Shown piece by piece: positions 1 through 9,403 of a stretch of 64,000 bases of DNA. The notes under the pieces were generated by a model. The model made no database searches, had not been told where the DNA came from, and saw nothing but the letters and a program-made list of their open reading frames with translations. The position numbers and the translations under genes are program-made. Source of the DNA: Gillisella vitis (GTDB taxonomy: Bacteria; Pseudomonadota; Alphaproteobacteria; Rhizobiales; Rhizobiaceae); the NCBI RefSeq assembly GCF_021559775.1, contig NZ_CP056047.1, positions 1 through 64,000 of the forward strand. The letters are read 5' to 3'. Every line of letters starts with the position of its first letter. The first letter of the stretch is position 1.

Positions 1-1575
1 ATGCAGATGAAGATGGTAACGGCAAGTGCGGCAGCCAGTGGGGACGAGGCGCGCACGATCGATCAGGCCGTTAGCCCTGACGCGACAGGCGGCCCAAATG
101 CGGTGGTAGACGATACGGTGGCAGGCGATGAAGTTCGATACGATGCGCTATTCGAGCGGTTCAGTGCCCGGCTGAGGGCTCAGGTCGGCCCGGATGTGTT
201 TGCCAGCTGGTTTGGTCGGTTGAAACTGCATTCCTCTTCGAAGAGCGTTATCCGGCTCAGCGTACCGACGACCTTCCTGAAGTCCTGGATCAACAATCGT
301 TATCTCGACCTGATTACCTCGATTTTCCAGGCGGAAGACGCCAGCATCCTGAAGATCGAAATCCTGGTGCGCAGCGCCAGCCGCAATAGCCGGGCGCCGG
401 TTGTCGAAGACCGGGCCGTTGAACCTTCCCTGTCGTCTTCCCAGAAGCGTCACGCGCCGCAAAGCATTGGCCAGATGGCACCTGCCATCGCCAATGCCGC
501 AGCACCGCAGCGCGCTCCCGTACAGGGACCGTTGTTCGGTTCGCCGCTCGACAGCCGCTATACGTTCGACGGTTTCGTCGAAGGCGCGTCCAACCGGGTT
601 GCCGTTGCTGCCGCCAAGACGATTGCGGAAGCTGGTGCAGGCGCGGTGCGCTTCAATCCGCTGTTCATTCATTCGTCGGTCGGTCTGGGCAAGACGCATT
701 TGCTCCAGGCGATCGCCAATGCCGCCATCCATAGCCCTCGGGCGCCGCGCGTCGTCTATCTGACGGCGGAATATTTCATGTGGCGTTTTGCGACCGCCAT
801 CCGCGACAACGATGCCCTGACCTTGAAGGACTCGCTGCGCAACATTGATCTGCTGATCATCGACGACATGCAGTTCCTGCAGGGCAAGACCATCCAGCAT
901 GAATTCTGCCATTTGCTGAACATGCTGCTCGACAGCGCCAAGCAGGTGGTCGTGGCCGCCGACCGCGCGCCCTGGGAGCTGGAATCGCTTGATCAGCGCG
1001 TTCGCTCGCGCCTGCAAGGCGGCGTTGCCATCGAGATGGAGGCGCCTGATTACGACATGCGCCTCGACATGCTGAAGACAAGGCTGTCGCTCGCTAAGAA
1101 AGAAGATCCGAGCCTGGAAATTCCAGCCGAGATCATCGCCCATGTCGCCCGCAATGTTGCCAGTTCAGGCCGTGATCTGGAAGGTGCGTTCAACCAGCTG
1201 CTGTTCCGCCGCTCGTTCGAAGCCAATATGACCATTGAGCGCGTCGATGAGCTGCTGGCCCATCTGGTCGGTGCTGCCGAGCAGAAGCGGGTTCGCATCG
1301 AAGACATTCAGCGTGTTGTTGCACGCCATTACAATGTCTCGCGTCAGGAATTGGTGTCCAACCGCCGTACCCGGGTCATCGTCAAGCCGCGCCAGATCGC
1401 CATGTATCTGTCCAAGACGCTGACGCCGCGGTCCTTCCCGGAAATCGGCCGTCGTTTCGGTGGCCGCGATCACACCACAGTGCTGCATGCCGTGCGCAAA
1501 ATCGAGGAACTGATTTCCGGCGACCAGAAATTGTCGCAGGAAATCGAGCTGCTGCGTCGCTTGATCAACGAGTAA
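1..1575 (+). CDS. dnaA: Chromosomal replication initiator protein DnaA
   Basis: DnaA binds DnaA boxes at the origin, melts the duplex and loads the helicase. The 524-residue protein has an N-terminal oligomerisation domain at about residues 46-120, a low-complexity linker at about 125-180, an AAA+ domain, and a C-terminal helix-turn-helix domain. The Walker A motif GLGKTH lies at 228-233 (K231), Walker B ends in D288-D289, and the box-binding signature RDHTT is at 489-493. The first base of the window is the A of its ATG, so the upstream region and ribosome binding site cannot be seen. ATG codons 3 and 5 are alternative starts. A strong terminator follows. Confidence 0.97.
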   Translation: MQMKMVTASAAASGDEARTIDQAVSPDATGGPNAVVDDTVAGDEVRYDALFERFSARLRAQVGPDVFASWFGRLKLHSSSKSVIRLSVPTTFLKSWINNRYLDLITSIFQAEDASILKIEILVRSASRNSRAPVVEDRAVEPSLSSSQKRHAPQSIGQMAPAIANAAAPQRAPVQGPLFGSPLDSRYTFDGFVEGASNRVAVAAAKTIAEAGAGAVRFNPLFIHSSVGLGKTHLLQAIANAAIHSPRAPRVVYLTAEYFMWRFATAIRDNDALTLKDSLRNIDLLIIDDMQFLQGKTIQHEFCHLLNMLLDSAKQVVVAADRAPWELESLDQRVRSRLQGGVAIEMEAPDYDMRLDMLKTRLSLAKKEDPSLEIPAEIIAHVARNVASSGRDLEGAFNQLLFRRSFEANMTIERVDELLAHLVGAAEQKRVRIEDIQRVVARHYNVSRQELVSNRRTRVIVKPRQIAMYLSKTLTPRSFPEIGRRFGGRDHTTVLHAVRKIEELISGDQKLSQEIELLRRLINE

Positions 1576-1622
1576 TCAGATACTCGCCTCGCTTGGCCTC
1601 CTCCATGCTTTCTTGTAGATCG

Positions 1623-1661
1623 CAGCGCCGTTCGTCATCACTGACGAATGGCGCTGTTTTC
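1623..1661 (+). terminator. Rho-independent terminator after dnaA
   Basis: Arms at 1623-1637 and 1642-1656 pair over 15 bp with one G-U pair around a 4-base loop, followed by TTTTCTT. It lies about 48 bases after the dnaA stop codon and separates dnaA from the transporter gene. Confidence 0.85.
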
Positions 1662-1771
1662 TTGTGATTTACAGAGGAGACGGGGTGGTCAATCTGCAAG
1701 AAACGGGTGGCGGGCCCGCTCCAAACGAGCAATAACCATCTTCGATAAACAGACATGGTGAGAGGCTGGTT

Positions 1772-2689
1772 ATGCAAAAACAGATGGGTGCCCAGGAATG
1801 GGCGATGCTGCTGGTGCTTTCGGTGCTATGGGGTGGCTCCTTTCTGTTCATAGGCATTCTGGTGAAGGTCTGGCCGCCGCTGACCATCGTCACCGCCCGT
1901 GTGGCGCTTGCCGCTGTGGCGCTGTGGATCATCGTCCGTCTGTCGGGCCAGCCGGTTCCGCGCAGGGCCGAGGTCTGGCTTGCCTTCCTCGGCATGGGCC
2001 TTCTCAACAATGTTATCCCCTTCACTCTGATCGTCTGGGGCCAGACCCATATTCCGGTCGGGCTGGCAGCGATTTTCAACGCGACGACGCCACTGTTCGG
2101 CGTGATCATAGCGCATTTTCTGACCGTCGATGAGAAGCTGACTGCCAACCGGCTGGCCGGTGTGCTGATCGGCGTTGCCGGTGTGGCCGTTATGATCGGT
2201 CCCGCCGTGCTCGGGCATCTCGGTGCGGATCTCTGGGGCGAGTTGGCCGTGATGCTGGCGGCAGTTTCCTATGCCTTTGCCGGCCTGTTCGGGCGGCGCT
2301 TCAAGGCAATGGGCTTGGCCCCTCTTTTGCCCGCTGCGGGCCAGGTGACGGCGGCTACGGTGGTGCTCCTGCCGATCATGTTGATGGTTGACGCGCCTTG
2401 GACCTTGCCCGTTCCCGGTCTCGACAGCATTGCGGCTCTGCTGGGACTGGCATTGCTGTCCACCGCTGTCGGCTATGTGCTGTTTTTCCGGATATTGTCG
2501 ACGGCTGGCGCCACCAACCTGATGCTGGTTACCATCCTTATTCCGCCCAGTGCCATCCTGCTTGGCGCCTTGGTGCTGGGAGATCAGGTCGCCCCACGCC
2601 ATCTGGTCGGCATGGTCTTGATTGCGCTCGGACTTGCCGCCATTGATGGCAGGCTATGGCGTCGGCTGCGGCGGCGGGCAGTTGCCTGA
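1772..2689 (+). CDS. EamA/DMT-family inner membrane transporter
   Basis: This 305-residue protein is very hydrophobic, with about ten predicted membrane segments arranged as two EamA repeats (about residues 10-140 and 155-295). Family features are the N-terminal LWGGSFLF segment and the INxxxPLFG-like stretch near residue 110. EamA proteins are drug/metabolite exporters, but the substrate cannot be read from sequence. The ATG at 1772 follows GAGAGG at a suitable distance. It stands alone on the plus strand and converges on the methyltransferase gene, with only 19 bases between the two stop codons. Confidence 0.85.
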   Translation: MQKQMGAQEWAMLLVLSVLWGGSFLFIGILVKVWPPLTIVTARVALAAVALWIIVRLSGQPVPRRAEVWLAFLGMGLLNNVIPFTLIVWGQTHIPVGLAAIFNATTPLFGVIIAHFLTVDEKLTANRLAGVLIGVAGVAVMIGPAVLGHLGADLWGELAVMLAAVSYAFAGLFGRRFKAMGLAPLLPAAGQVTAATVVLLPIMLMVDAPWTLPVPGLDSIAALLGLALLSTAVGYVLFFRILSTAGATNLMLVTILIPPSAILLGALVLGDQVAPRHLVGMVLIALGLAAIDGRLWRRLRRRAVA

Positions 2690-2708
2690 CCATTTGGCCC
2701 GTCTCGCC

Positions 2709-3449
2709 TCAGGCGCTGGCGATGGCAATGATTTCCGGGCTGATCGGGTCAAAGCTGCGGCCATCCCACCAGCCAAGCGTCTCGATGCTCTTGAACCCGG
2801 CTGCCTTGAACAGCTGTTCGACCTTGCCGCGACCGGGGAAACGCAGGCAACTGCGACTGATCCGCTGTTCACCTGTCTCCAGCAGCGTGAAGGTCGCGTC
2901 AAAGATGACATGCTCCCCTTCAATCCTGTCGACCTGATAGAAAACCTCGACCGGACCGATACCAGGCACCTGGGCCACATTCCGGGTTTTGGCTTCGGTC
3001 CATCCTTCCCAGGCGCGCAACAATGGATTGCGGCTCTCGATGATCATCCGTCCACCCGGCGCGAGATGGCGGCAGGCATTGGTGAGCGCCAGGAGGGTTT
3101 CTTCATCATCGAGAAAGACCTGAAAGACATGACCGGTCATGATGATCAGGTCGAATTGCTCTCGATCGAGATTGAGATCGAAGGCATTAGTGGCAATCCA
3201 GCGCACCAACCCCTCTTGGTCTTTGGCTTTTGCTAGAGCCAACATGCCTGGTGCGGGATCGATCCCTGTCACCTGATGGCCGCGTTTTGCCAGCCGGAGC
3301 GTCACCGAGCCTGTGCCGCAGCCGATATCGAGAATTCGGCAGGGCGTTTTTGGATACGTCTCGTAAAAATCCCCGTCTTCTCCATGAATGTTGAAGCTGT
3401 CATAGAAAATGGCCATGTCATGCAGTGCAAAGGCATCATCTACGGGCAT
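2709..3449 (-). CDS. Class I SAM-dependent methyltransferase
   Basis: This 246-residue protein has a Rossmann-type methyltransferase core. Motif I is ILDIGCGTGSVTLRLA near residues 40-55, followed by the acidic GIDPAP stretch that ends strand beta-2. It resembles the broad Methyltransf_11/25 group acting on small molecules or quinone-type substrates, and the acceptor cannot be deduced. A GGAG ribosome binding site precedes the ATG. It is the last gene of a minus-strand run that begins with rph, 40 bases after the hemW stop, so it is probably co-transcribed. Confidence 0.8.
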   Translation of the reverse strand: MPVDDAFALHDMAIFYDSFNIHGEDGDFYETYPKTPCRILDIGCGTGSVTLRLAKRGHQVTGIDPAPGMLALAKAKDQEGLVRWIATNAFDLNLDREQFDLIIMTGHVFQVFLDDEETLLALTNACRHLAPGGRMIIESRNPLLRAWEGWTEAKTRNVAQVPGIGPVEVFYQVDRIEGEHVIFDATFTLLETGEQRISRSCLRFPGRGKVEQLFKAAGFKSIETLGWWDGRSFDPISPEIIAIASA

Positions 3450-3489
3450 TGACGCTTCTCCCTCTATCCTTGCGTCTGTTTATGGTTCC

Positions 3490-4671
3490 TCAGCAGGCGA
3501 GATCCGCAACGACAGCATCCAGAACCAGCATGCCTTTGGGGGTGCAGCGCAGCCGGGAATTGCCGAGACGTTCGATAAATCCGTGTTCCAGTAAAAACTG
3601 TTCGCGGACCGGGTCCGGATCGCGGCCGGACAATTGCTGCCAGCGAGCGAGATCGACGCCTTCGCGTAGCCTGAGACCCATCAGCAGCAATTCGTCGGCC
3701 TGCTCTTCGGAACCCAGTGCGTCCTGGATGACCATGCCGTGGCCGTTCTGTTCGACCGCCGAAAGCCAGGTTTCCGGGTGTTTTTCCGTGGCTGTGGCCA
3801 GTTTATCATGGCCCCGGGTCAGCCGTCCGTGGGCGCCAGGGCCAATGCCAGCATAATCGCCATAGCGCCAATAGGTCAGGTTGTGACGGCTCTCGGCACC
3901 GGGCCGCGCATGATTGGAGACCTCATAGGCGGGCAGGCCTTCGCGCTCGGTAATCTCTTGCGTTGCCTCGTAGAGTTGGGCCGCATGTTCCTCATCCGGG
4001 GTAATGATCTTGCCCGCCTTGTGCAGGCCGAAGAATGGCGTGCCTTCCTCAATGGTCAGCTGATAGAGCGACAGATGGTCAACCGCATAGGAGATTGCCA
4101 GCTTCAGCTCGGCATCCCAATCAGCAATCGTCTGATTGGGACGGGCATAGATCAGGTCGAAGGACATGCGCGGAAAAATCTCGCGTGCCAGCCGGACGGC
4201 TTTCAGCGCATCCTCGACCGAATGCATCCGGCCGAGAAATTTCAGATCGGCATCATTGAGTGCTTGCACGCCAAGCGACACACGGTTGACGCCCGCCGAC
4301 CGATAGCCGCGAAACCGTTCCGCTTCCACACTGGTCGGATTGGCTTCCATGGTGATCTCGATGCCGCGTGGCATGGTCCAGTAACGGGCTACTCCATCCA
4401 GGATGGCGCCAACCGTGGCCGGGTCCATCAGCGAAGGCGTACCGCCGCCAAGGAAAATGCTGGTGACGGTTTTGGGGCCGCTCATGGCCCGCATCGTCTC
4501 CATTTCCTTCAGGAAGGCTTGCGTGAAGCGCGGCTGGTCGATCTTCTGGTGACGAACATGGCTGTTGAAGTCACAATAGGGGCATTTGGCCGCGCAGAAC
4601 GGCCAGTGAATATAGATGCCAAAGCCCGGTTCGCCGGTGTCTGGAAGGAGAAGCGACGTTGGCTCGGCCAT
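3490..4671 (-). CDS. hemW: Radical SAM heme chaperone HemW (HemN-like)
   Basis: HemW binds heme and hands it to respiratory enzymes. It is related to the oxygen-independent coproporphyrinogen oxidase HemN and is often misannotated as that enzyme. The 393-residue protein carries the HemW-type cluster motif HWPFCAAKCPYC, with C26, C30 and C33 as 4Fe-4S ligands, followed by DFNSH. Further in is GGGTPSLM, the SAM-binding glycine stretch. The HemN-specific additional N-terminal cysteine context is absent, which favours HemW. The start lies 6 bases after the rdgB stop and is preceded by GAGG. Confidence 0.92.
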   Translation of the reverse strand: MAEPTSLLLPDTGEPGFGIYIHWPFCAAKCPYCDFNSHVRHQKIDQPRFTQAFLKEMETMRAMSGPKTVTSIFLGGGTPSLMDPATVGAILDGVARYWTMPRGIEITMEANPTSVEAERFRGYRSAGVNRVSLGVQALNDADLKFLGRMHSVEDALKAVRLAREIFPRMSFDLIYARPNQTIADWDAELKLAISYAVDHLSLYQLTIEEGTPFFGLHKAGKIITPDEEHAAQLYEATQEITEREGLPAYEVSNHARPGAESRHNLTYWRYGDYAGIGPGAHGRLTRGHDKLATATEKHPETWLSAVEQNGHGMVIQDALGSEEQADELLLMGLRLREGVDLARWQQLSGRDPDPVREQFLLEHGFIERLGNSRLRCTPKGMLVLDAVVADLAC

Positions 4672-4677
4672 AAATCC

Positions 4678-5325
4678 TCAGGCGTTCAGGCAGGTTTCGA
4701 CGAAAAGCTTGAAAGCGCGTGCCCGGTGCGACAGCGCTTGCGCGTCGCCCGGCTTCCATCCGTGTTTTTCTTCCGAGGTCATTTCGCCGAACGTGGTCGA
4801 AAACCCCTCTGGCTGGAAGATCGGATCGTATCCGAAGCCGGAGGTGCCGCGGGGCGGCCAGGCGACCACGCCTTCAACTTCACCCCGGAAAAACTCGGTA
4901 TGGCCATCGGGCCAGCCCAGACACAGCACGCTGACAAAACGCGCCGTCCGGCTCTCCTGCGTCACCGCGCCTTTTTCCTGCAAGGCATGCTCGACCTTTT
5001 CCATCGCCATGGCAAAATCGCGGCTGCCATCCTCGCGCTCGGCCCAATTGGCGGTATAGACGCCCGGCGCACCATCCAGCGCATCGACAACCAGGCCGGA
5101 ATCGTCCGACAGCGCTGGCAGGCCAGAGGCTTTCGCCGAAGCCAGCGCCTTGATGGCGGCGTTTTCCTCGAATGTCGTGCCGGTTTCGTCCGGCTCGATG
5201 AAGCCAAGCTCCTTGGCCGATTTGGCCGTAAAACCAAACGGGCCGATCAGGTCGGCAATTTCAGCGATCTTGCCGGCATTGTGGCTGGCGACGACAATGG
5301 TTCTGGTTTCGAGTTTGCGCATCAT
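4678..5325 (-). CDS. rdgB: dITP/XTP pyrophosphatase RdgB (Ham1 family)
   Basis: The enzyme hydrolyses the non-canonical purine nucleotides dITP, XTP and ITP to monophosphates, keeping them out of DNA and RNA. Signature elements are the N-terminal [12 protein letters not shown] (family pattern SxNxxK), the catalytic acidic segment [13 protein letters not shown], and FGYDPIF followed by a C-terminal SHRARAF. The length of 215 residues is normal. The ATG at 5325 has a second Met directly after it, and either could be used. It sits between a VOC gene and hemW with 6-base gaps on both sides, so it is clearly in an operon. Confidence 0.95.
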   Translation of the reverse strand: MMRKLETRTIVVASHNAGKIAEIADLIGPFGFTAKSAKELGFIEPDETGTTFEENAAIKALASAKASGLPALSDDSGLVVDALDGAPGVYTANWAEREDGSRDFAMAMEKVEHALQEKGAVTQESRTARFVSVLCLGWPDGHTEFFRGEVEGVVAWPPRGTSGFGYDPIFQPEGFSTTFGEMTSEEKHGWKPGDAQALSHRARAFKLFVETCLNA

Positions 5326-5331
5326 CCGATC

Positions 5332-5748
5332 CTATTCAATCTGCCAAAGCCTGGCTTCGGCGCATTCCAGACTATTGCCCGCTGGATCGCGGAAATAAAT
5401 CGAACGCGCACCATTCGGCCAGAGAAAATCCGCCTCAATGGCGACGCCATGGCTCAACAGCCGTGACGCCATGCCATCCATTGCCGCACCGTCCATCCGA
5501 AAGCAGGCATGACCTGGCCCGACGGCACCATGGGCTGGTACCGGCAGGGCGTCGGGCTCTGCGGGCTTGACGGTTTCGGCTGCATTAAACAGCAGCAGAA
5601 CGCCCGGTCCGCAGCGCAGGAATACATGACGCCCCGGCTGGCTGATGATCACCTCAAGGCCGAGCAGCCCGGCATAGAAACGCTCTGCCGCGTCGAGATC
5701 ATCGACATACAGTGAGGTTTCCAGAATGCCTTCAATGCTTGTGGCCAT
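5332..5748 (-). CDS. VOC-family (glyoxalase/bleomycin-resistance fold) protein
   Basis: This is a 138-residue single-domain protein of the vicinal oxygen chelate superfamily. It has the N-terminal ETSLYVDDLDAAERFYAGLL pattern and a C-terminal SIYFRDPAGNSLECAE that carries the usual metal-ligand Glu. A longer reading frame exists to 5820 but overlaps the end of rph. The ATG at 5748 has a GAGAG ribosome binding site and starts the conserved fold. Its reaction is unknown. It is embedded between rph and rdgB. Confidence 0.8.
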   Translation of the reverse strand: MATSIEGILETSLYVDDLDAAERFYAGLLGLEVIISQPGRHVFLRCGPGVLLLFNAAETVKPAEPDALPVPAHGAVGPGHACFRMDGAAMDGMASRLLSHGVAIEADFLWPNGARSIYFRDPAGNSLECAEARLWQIE

Positions 5749-5761
5749 GATGATGCTCTCT

Positions 5762-6481
5762 TTATCCGGCAATCGCCTGTTTTTGCAGGTCCACCAATTC
5801 GGCAATGCCTGTCTGGGCAAGGCCGAGAAGGGTCAGGAATTCTTCCTGGCTGAAAGGCTTGCCTTCGGCGGTGCCCTGGATTTCGACAATACCGCCGGTG
5901 CCGGTCATGACGAAATTGGCATCGGTTTCGGCGGCAGAGTCCTCCAGATAGTCCAGGTCGATCACTGGCTGGGCGGCGAAAATACCGCAGGAAATCGCCG
6001 CGACATGATCCTTCAGCACCCGGTCCACCTTGATGATGTTGCGCGATTCCATCCATTTCAGGCAATCGTGCAAGGCAATCCATGCGCCGGTAATCGAGGC
6101 TGTGCGGGTGCCGCCATCGGCCTGGATCACGTCGCAATCAAGCGAGATCTGCCGTTCGCCCAGGGCTTCCAGATCGACCACGGCGCGCAGTGAACGACCA
6201 ATCAGGCGCTGGATTTCCTGGGTGCGGCCGCTCTGCTTGCCGGAGGACGCTTCACGTTTCATCCGCTCGCCGGTGGCGCGCGGCAACATGCCGTATTCCG
6301 CCGTCACCCAGCCCTTGCCTGTGTTGCGCAGCCAGGGCGGGGTGCGGTCTTCAAGGCTTGCCGTGCACAGGACATGGGTATCGCCAAACTTGACGAGACA
6401 AGAGCCTTCGGCGTGTTTGGAAAAATTGCGCTCGAACGATATCTTGCGCATCTGGTCGGTTTTTCTGCCTGAAGGTCGCAT
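5762..6481 (-). CDS. rph: Ribonuclease PH
   Basis: RNase PH is a phosphate-dependent 3'-5' exoribonuclease that trims tRNA 3' ends. The N-terminus ([20 protein letters not shown]), the [13 protein letters not shown] strand and the phosphate-binding [17 protein letters not shown] are characteristic. A frame extends upstream to 6517, but the ATG at 6481 is chosen because it is preceded by GAGGAGACGGAA and gives 239 residues, the usual family length. It heads the minus-strand run rph-VOC-rdgB-hemW-methyltransferase and is divergent from hrcA. Confidence 0.95.
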   Translation of the reverse strand: MRPSGRKTDQMRKISFERNFSKHAEGSCLVKFGDTHVLCTASLEDRTPPWLRNTGKGWVTAEYGMLPRATGERMKREASSGKQSGRTQEIQRLIGRSLRAVVDLEALGERQISLDCDVIQADGGTRTASITGAWIALHDCLKWMESRNIIKVDRVLKDHVAAISCGIFAAQPVIDLDYLEDSAAETDANFVMTGTGGIVEIQGTAEGKPFSQEEFLTLLGLAQTGIAELVDLQKQAIAG

Positions 6482-6709
6482 TTCCGTCTCCTCGGTCGAG
6501 CAGTCACTGGCTGGCACACCAACCTCTGTCCGCTTATTTTCGTTTCAATGCCCGTCTGGGCCGTTCTGGGCAGATCTGGCCCGGAAATCTGTCCGGGGCA
6601 TTTCCAGTCCTGCTTGGCGTACTGGCTGCCTTCTACGAGTGGTTTGACGGTTTTGCAAAGGAAAAGCCGGTATGGTCCGCTCAAACCGGCGCTTCCTCAC
6701 CAAAAGCCG

Positions 6710-6737
6710 TTGTGATTGGTCAATCAGCAGCTATATT
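6710..6737 (+). promoter_or_regulatory. Candidate promoter of hrcA
   Basis: A TTGTGA hexamer (6710-6715) and a TATATT hexamer (6732-6737) are separated by 16 bases. Transcription would start near 6744, which excludes the GTG at 6712 as a start codon and supports the ATG at 6760. No CIRCE inverted repeat (TTAGCACTC-N9-GAGTGCTAA) was seen around it. Confidence 0.45.
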
Positions 6738-6759
6738 AAGGATAGGTGCAGCAGCAAAC

Positions 6760-7851
6760 ATGAGCGAAATGGGGAAAAACCCAATTACCGCAGGCGATGT
6801 GTCAATGGCACTGGATGAGCGATCCAGGGAGATCTTTCGTCGAATCGTCGAGACCTATCTGGAATCCGGTGAACCGCTTGGATCGCGCAATCTGTCGCGT
6901 ATTCTGCCGATGTCGCTGTCGCCCGCCTCAGTGCGCAATGTGATGAGCGACCTGGAAGAGCTGGGCCTGATCTATTCCCCCCATATCAGTGCTGGGCGTT
7001 TGCCAACCCAGACGGGATTGCGTTTTTTTGTCGATGCTTTCATGCAGGTCGGTCGCTTGTCGGAGCAAGATCGCGGCTCGATCGAGCGCCAGATGCGATC
7101 CTCGGAAGACCAGCCGATGGAAACGCTCTATAACGAGGCCAGCCGTATGCTGTCTGGCCTGTCGCGTGGTGCGGGCCTGGTGGTGGCGGCGAAATCCGAT
7201 CCGGTGCTGAAACACGTCGAATTCATCCGACTGGAGCCGACCAAGGCGCTGGCAGTGCTGGTCGGTGAGTTTAACCAGGTCGAAAACCGGATCATCGAAC
7301 TCCCGGCGGGCATCACAGCCTCGCAATTGACCGAGGCGGCCAATTTCCTCAATGCGCATCTGTCCGGCCAGACGCTGCATGAAGTGCGCGGCCAGCTGGT
7401 CCAGTTGAAGGATCAGGTGGCCAGCGAGCTGGATGTTCTCTCCCAGGATCTCGTGCAGCGTGGGCTGGCGGTCTGGTCCGGCGGCGAGGGCGACAAGCCG
7501 ACCCGGCTGATCGTGCGTGGTCGCGCCAATCTGCTGGAAGGTCTGGCCGGCGTCGAGGATGTGGACCGGCTGCGGCTGCTGTTTGATGATCTGGAGCGTA
7601 AGGAAAGTCTGATCGAGATCCTCAATCTGGCCGAAAGCGGGCCGGGTGTCAGAATTTTCATCGGTTCGGAGAACAAGCTGTTCTCGCTGTCAGGGTCGTC
7701 GCTGATCGTTGCGCCCTACCGCGACGGCGACGATCGGATTGTCGGGGCCGTCGGCGTGATCGGTCCGACCCGGCTCAACTATTCCCGTATCGTGCCGATG
7801 GTGGATTATACCGCCCAGGTGATGGCCAAGATGACCCGCAACGGCCACTGA
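6760..7851 (+). CDS. hrcA: Heat-inducible transcription repressor HrcA
   Basis: HrcA represses groESL and other chaperone operons by binding the CIRCE operator. It has an N-terminal winged helix ([20 protein letters not shown], then [16 protein letters not shown]), a linker with [15 protein letters not shown], and the long HrcA effector domain ending in [17 protein letters not shown]. The open frame extends upstream to a GTG at 6712, but the ATG at 6760, after AGGATAGG and downstream of the predicted promoter, gives 363 residues, close to the rhizobial norm. grpE follows after 99 bases, a standard pairing. Confidence 0.93.
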   Translation: MSEMGKNPITAGDVSMALDERSREIFRRIVETYLESGEPLGSRNLSRILPMSLSPASVRNVMSDLEELGLIYSPHISAGRLPTQTGLRFFVDAFMQVGRLSEQDRGSIERQMRSSEDQPMETLYNEASRMLSGLSRGAGLVVAAKSDPVLKHVEFIRLEPTKALAVLVGEFNQVENRIIELPAGITASQLTEAANFLNAHLSGQTLHEVRGQLVQLKDQVASELDVLSQDLVQRGLAVWSGGEGDKPTRLIVRGRANLLEGLAGVEDVDRLRLLFDDLERKESLIEILNLAESGPGVRIFIGSENKLFSLSGSSLIVAPYRDGDDRIVGAVGVIGPTRLNYSRIVPMVDYTAQVMAKMTRNGH

Positions 7852-7950
7852 CCTTTACAACACCACATGAGATCATCACTCGACCCTTGATTTTTTGCCG
7901 CCGAACCCTGATATCGGGGCCGGACGAGAAACAGTATTTCGGAGAACGTC

Positions 7951-8565
7951 ATGACCGACGAAACAGCTAAAAACGGACCTGACGCTGCCGCAGACGCGCA
8001 GATTGAACCCCAGGTACAGGAAGAGACCAATTCGACCGGTGAGGATGCCGGGCAGGATAATGACCCGACAGCAGCCCTGCAGGCTGAAAATGCGGAGTTG
8101 CGTGATCGCTTCCTGCGTCTGGCGGCTGAAATGGACAATCTGCGCCGCCGCACCGAGCGCGATGTCAAGGATGCCAAGTCCTATGCGGTAACCGCTTTTG
8201 CCCGTGACATGCTGGCCGTGTCCGACAATCTGCGCCGCGCCATCGACGCTGTCCCTGATGAAGCCAAGGAGGAGGCGCAAGCCGGCCTGACGGCGTTGAT
8301 CGAAGGCGTCGAGATGACCGAACGGGCGATGCTGTCAACGCTCGAGCGCCATGGTGTCCGCAAGATCGAGCCGGAAGGCCAGAAATTCGATCCGAACTTC
8401 CATCAGGCGATGTTCGAAATTCCCAATCCGCAAGTTCCCAACAATACGGTCGTGCAGGTCGTGCAGCCCGGCTATACCATTGGCGATCGGGTGCTGCGTC
8501 CGGCTATGGTTGGCGTTGCCAAGGGTGGCCCGAAGGCAGAGGCCGCTCAGTCTGCCGATGCCTAG
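7951..8565 (+). CDS. grpE: Nucleotide exchange factor GrpE
   Basis: GrpE releases ADP from DnaK during the chaperone cycle. The 204-residue protein has an acidic disordered N-terminus (about 1-45), a coiled-coil from about residue 48 ([20 protein letters not shown]), then the beta-wing domain with [13 protein letters not shown] and the C-terminal [19 protein letters not shown] signature. The ATG follows GGAGAACGTC. It is cistronic with or just behind hrcA, which fits joint heat-shock control. Confidence 0.96.
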   Translation: MTDETAKNGPDAAADAQIEPQVQEETNSTGEDAGQDNDPTAALQAENAELRDRFLRLAAEMDNLRRRTERDVKDAKSYAVTAFARDMLAVSDNLRRAIDAVPDEAKEEAQAGLTALIEGVEMTERAMLSTLERHGVRKIEPEGQKFDPNFHQAMFEIPNPQVPNNTVVQVVQPGYTIGDRVLRPAMVGVAKGGPKAEAAQSADA

Positions 8566-8653
8566 AGTTTTTCAGGGAAAACTGGTGGCCGGTTTTCCTG
8601 AAAAGACAAACGAAAACAAAAGAATAGATAGCCTGTCTGGTTCAAATTGAACT

Positions 8654-8760
8654 ACTGCATAATTCTTTAAACCGGGATCGGTTTAAAGAGAAAATTATGC
8701 AGCAGATATAAAGCGCTACAGCGAACCTTTGTGCGCCATATATGGTGAGAAGCGCTGTAG
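8654..8760. repeat. RIME-like intergenic palindromic element, full copy
   Basis: Two palindromes sit in tandem. The first pairs 8655-8664 with 8693-8702, with an inner arm TTTAAACC/GGTTTAAA. The second pairs CTACAGCG (8716-8723) with CGCTGTAG (8753-8760) around CCATATATGG. The layout matches the Rhizobium-specific intergenic mosaic elements described in the family. Related copies lie near 15653, 18614 and 62649. Confidence 0.7.
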
Positions 8761-8802
8761 GCAGGTTTTCGAGCAAAGCCTGACCTTTTTTACTGGAAAA
8801 AG

Positions 8803-8836
8803 AAAAAGCGCTGCGCAGTGATGCGCGGCGCTTTTT
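8803..8836. terminator. Bidirectional terminator between grpE and ptsN
   Basis: AAAAAGCGC and GCGCTTTTT ends enclose a 15-bp stem (one G-U pair) with a GTGA loop. The A-run and T-run on the two sides let it stop grpE transcription rightward and ptsN transcription leftward. A weaker hairpin with a following T-run is at 8761-8792. Confidence 0.85.
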
Positions 8837-8866
8837 GCGTAATACCATACGTTAAATGGAAAGCGG

Positions 8867-9331
8867 TCAGGCGGCGTTCGAGGCCTGGTCCTGGTTCAGG
8901 AAGGTATAGATGGCAGTGGCGCTGTCGCTGGCGCGCAGCTTGGCAACCAGGTCCTGATCGCGAAGCACGCGGGCGATGCGCGATAAGGCTTTCAAATGAT
9001 CGGCACCGGCCCCTTCGGGTGCCAGAAGCAGGAAGACCAGATCCACGGGCTGTTCGTCCAGCGCTTCAAAATCGATTGGCGTTTCCAGGCGGGCGAAAAC
9101 GCCTTGAATGGTGGAAATGCTCGTCAGCTTGCCATGGGGAATGGCAATGCCATTGCCGACGCCGGTGGAGCCGAGCTTTTCCCGTTGCAGGATGACGTCG
9201 AAGATTTCCCGTTCGGGAATACCGATCAGTTTCGAGGCTTTGGCAGCCAGTTCCTGGAGAAGTTGTTTTTTGGAATTGACCCTGAGGACGGGCAATATCG
9301 CATCTTGCTGTAGCAAATCTGCCAAGGCCAT
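8867..9331 (-). CDS. ptsN: PTS-Ntr EIIA component (EIIANtr)
   Basis: EIIANtr is the terminal phosphoacceptor of the nitrogen-related phosphotransferase system. It regulates potassium transport and sensor kinases according to its phosphorylation state. The 154-residue protein is a single PTS_EIIA type-2 domain with the phosphorylated histidine H66 in GNGIAIPHGKL. The ATG at 9331 is preceded by AAGGA. Linkage to rpoN and hpf is typical for proteobacteria. It is the last gene of the minus-strand run and ends in a bidirectional terminator. Confidence 0.95.
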   Translation of the reverse strand: MALADLLQQDAILPVLRVNSKKQLLQELAAKASKLIGIPEREIFDVILQREKLGSTGVGNGIAIPHGKLTSISTIQGVFARLETPIDFEALDEQPVDLVFLLLAPEGAGADHLKALSRIARVLRDQDLVAKLRASDSATAIYTFLNQDQASNAA

Positions 9332-9403
9332 TTCGAAAAATCCTTATACCCGCCGACACATGAAGGGGAAAGCGGTGGTCGGCCACCGCTTTCCGAGGGC
9401 GTG

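Noticed and set aside
1..1771. Possible replication origin beside dnaA
   Set aside because: No cluster of TTATCCACA-type boxes or AT-rich unwinding region is visible on either side. In this group dnaA is often not at oriC. Upstream of dnaA is outside the window.
3739..5466. Plus-strand open frame of 575 codons
   Set aside because: It is antisense to hemW and rdgB, whose catalytic motifs are intact. The length is a product of high GC content.
6482..6759. CIRCE operator for hrcA autoregulation
   Set aside because: No TTAGCACTC/GAGTGCTAA repeat is present in this gap.
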